Source of the DNA: Streptomyces sp. SID8374
GTDB taxonomy: Bacteria > Actinomycetota > Actinomycetes > Streptomycetales > Streptomycetaceae
Assembly: GCF_009865135.1 (NCBI RefSeq)
Contig: NZ_WWGH01000001.1
Coordinates: forward strand, 3,038,001 to 3,102,000
DNA: 64,000 nt
Reading direction: 5' to 3'
Positions 63,372-64,000 of this stretch are shown piece by piece. The notes beneath the pieces are model-generated. The model saw only the letters and a program-made list of their open reading frames with translations, searched no databases and was not told the origin of the DNA. Position 1 is the first letter of the stretch, and the number at the start of each line of letters is the position of its first letter. The position numbers were made by a program, and so were the translations under genes.

Positions 63372-64000
63372 TCAGCTCGGCACCACCGGCAGCAGTTCCG
63401 GCAGGTGCCCGTCCGACGCCGTGGCCGCCGCGACGCGTTCCGCCGGGACCTCGCCGTACAGGGTCGTGCGCGGGCGGGACGGGCGGCCGGCCAGGTCGGC
63501 GATGGCCTTGAGGTCCTGGATGGAGCGGTACGAGCCGTAACTCGACCCCGCCATACGGGAGATGGTCTCCTCCATCAGCGTGCCGCCCAGGTCGTTCGCG
63601 CCCGAGCGGAGCATCTCCGCCGCGCCCTCGGTGCCGAGCTTCACCCAGCTCGTCTGGATGTTGGTGATGTGCGGGTGGAGGAGCAGGCGCGCCATGGCCG
63701 TGACCGCGCGGTTGTCGCGGTCGGTCGGGCCCGGGCGGGCGATGCCGGCCAGGTAGACCGGGGCGTTGGTGTGGATGAAGGGGAGCGTGACGAACTCCGT
63801 CAAGCCGCCTGTCTCCTGCTGGAGTCGGGAGAGCGTACGGAAGTGGCCGAGCCAGTGGCGGGGCTGGTCGACGTGCCCGTACATCATCGTCGAGGAGGAG
63901 CGCAGGCCCACCTCGTGGGCGGTCTTGATGACCTCCAGCCAGGTGGCCGTGGGCAGTTTGCCCTTGGTGAGGACCCAGCGGACCTCGTCGTCCAGGATCT
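63372..64000 (-). CDS. fbiC: FO synthase, C-terminal part (cut by window edge)
   Basis: The visible 209 residues are the end of the CofH half: [59 protein letters not shown] and [19 protein letters not shown]. In Actinobacteria CofG and CofH are fused in FbiC, which makes the deazaflavin FO from tyrosine and a ribityl pyrimidine by radical SAM chemistry, the first step to coenzyme F420. The radical SAM centres lie outside the window. Confidence 0.93.
   Translation of the reverse strand, partial: ILDDEVRWVLTKGKLPTATWLEVIKTAHEVGLRSSSTMMYGHVDQPRHWLGHFRTLSRLQQETGGLTEFVTLPFIHTNAPVYLAGIARPGPTDRDNRAVTAMARLLLHPHITNIQTSWVKLGTEGAAEMLRSGANDLGGTLMEETISRMAGSSYGSYRSIQDLKAIADLAGRPSRPRTTLYGEVPAERVAAATASDGHLPELLPVVPS

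Overview
The window is high-GC actinobacterial DNA, almost certainly Streptomyces. GC is strongly biased to the third codon position, GTG starts are common, and several genes look leaderless (a -10 box sits 7-12 nt before the start codon). Familiar streptomycete families are present: WhiB, XRE-DUF5753 with DUF397, DUF6221, SpdB-like, NPP1 and FO synthase. It has two parts.

(1) Bases 1 to about 42350 are the larger part of an integrated mobile element whose left end lies outside the window. Its right border is clear: a tyrosine integrase (40972-42219) points at a 50-bp copy of the 3' half of tRNA-Arg(CCU) at 42301-42350, with no 5' half, which is the signature of an att site. There are no terminase, capsid or tail genes. 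Instead there is an FtsK/TraB-type DNA translocase (7761-9761), a large SpdB-like membrane protein, a repeat array at the translocase 3' end that could be a clt/operator, Nudix genes, and a long phage-like replication/recombination block: replication initiator, loader-like protein, sliding-clamp-like protein, RecE-like and annealing-protein-like genes, DnaQ-like exonuclease and a C5 cytosine methyltransferase. It is best described as a conjugative integrative element (AICE-like) with actinophage-style early genes.

Layout of the element: 1-7130 small genes, including a zinc-finger/coiled-coil cluster, an HD hydrolase of the alarmone-hydrolase type and small membrane proteins; 7139-12311 transfer region; 12402-14710 regulators and two Nudix genes; 14722-20830 a cargo or defence-like region (HNH-SF2 helicase with partner gene, EVE-DUF3883 nuclease, an internally duplicated Cys protein, a Panacea toxin-antitoxin pair and three degenerate type I-E CRISPR repeats); 20887-21892 a short operon behind a 26-bp perfect palindrome; 21906-39390 a long leftward operon of tightly coupled genes (ATGA, GTGA and TGATG overlaps), interrupted by a divergent Phd antitoxin; 39478-42219 Xis-like gene, divergent XRE regulators and integrase.

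(2) Bases 42351-64000 are ordinary Streptomyces chromosome: secreted peptidase, APH-family kinase, zinc-ribbon proteins, large membrane protein, D-Ala-D-Ala carboxypeptidase, GOLPH3-family protein, XRE/DUF397 pair, SDR, ADP-ribosylglycohydrolase, squalene/phytoene-synthase-like protein, an F420-type oxidoreductase, a secreted NPP1 protein, a decayed ESX-like gene with its lipoprotein neighbour, and the 3' part of fbiC.

The observations most worth following are: the CRISPR-like repeats, whose stems keep pairing while their sequence changes and which have no cas genes nearby; the pairing on one element of a predicted modified-DNA restriction protein (EVE-DUF3883) with a C5 methyltransferase that carries two compensating frameshifts; the GGTGTCAGA array between the translocase and a gene carrying the same C-terminal winged helix; and a WhiB gene split by an in-frame amber codon exactly before its GIWGG motif.
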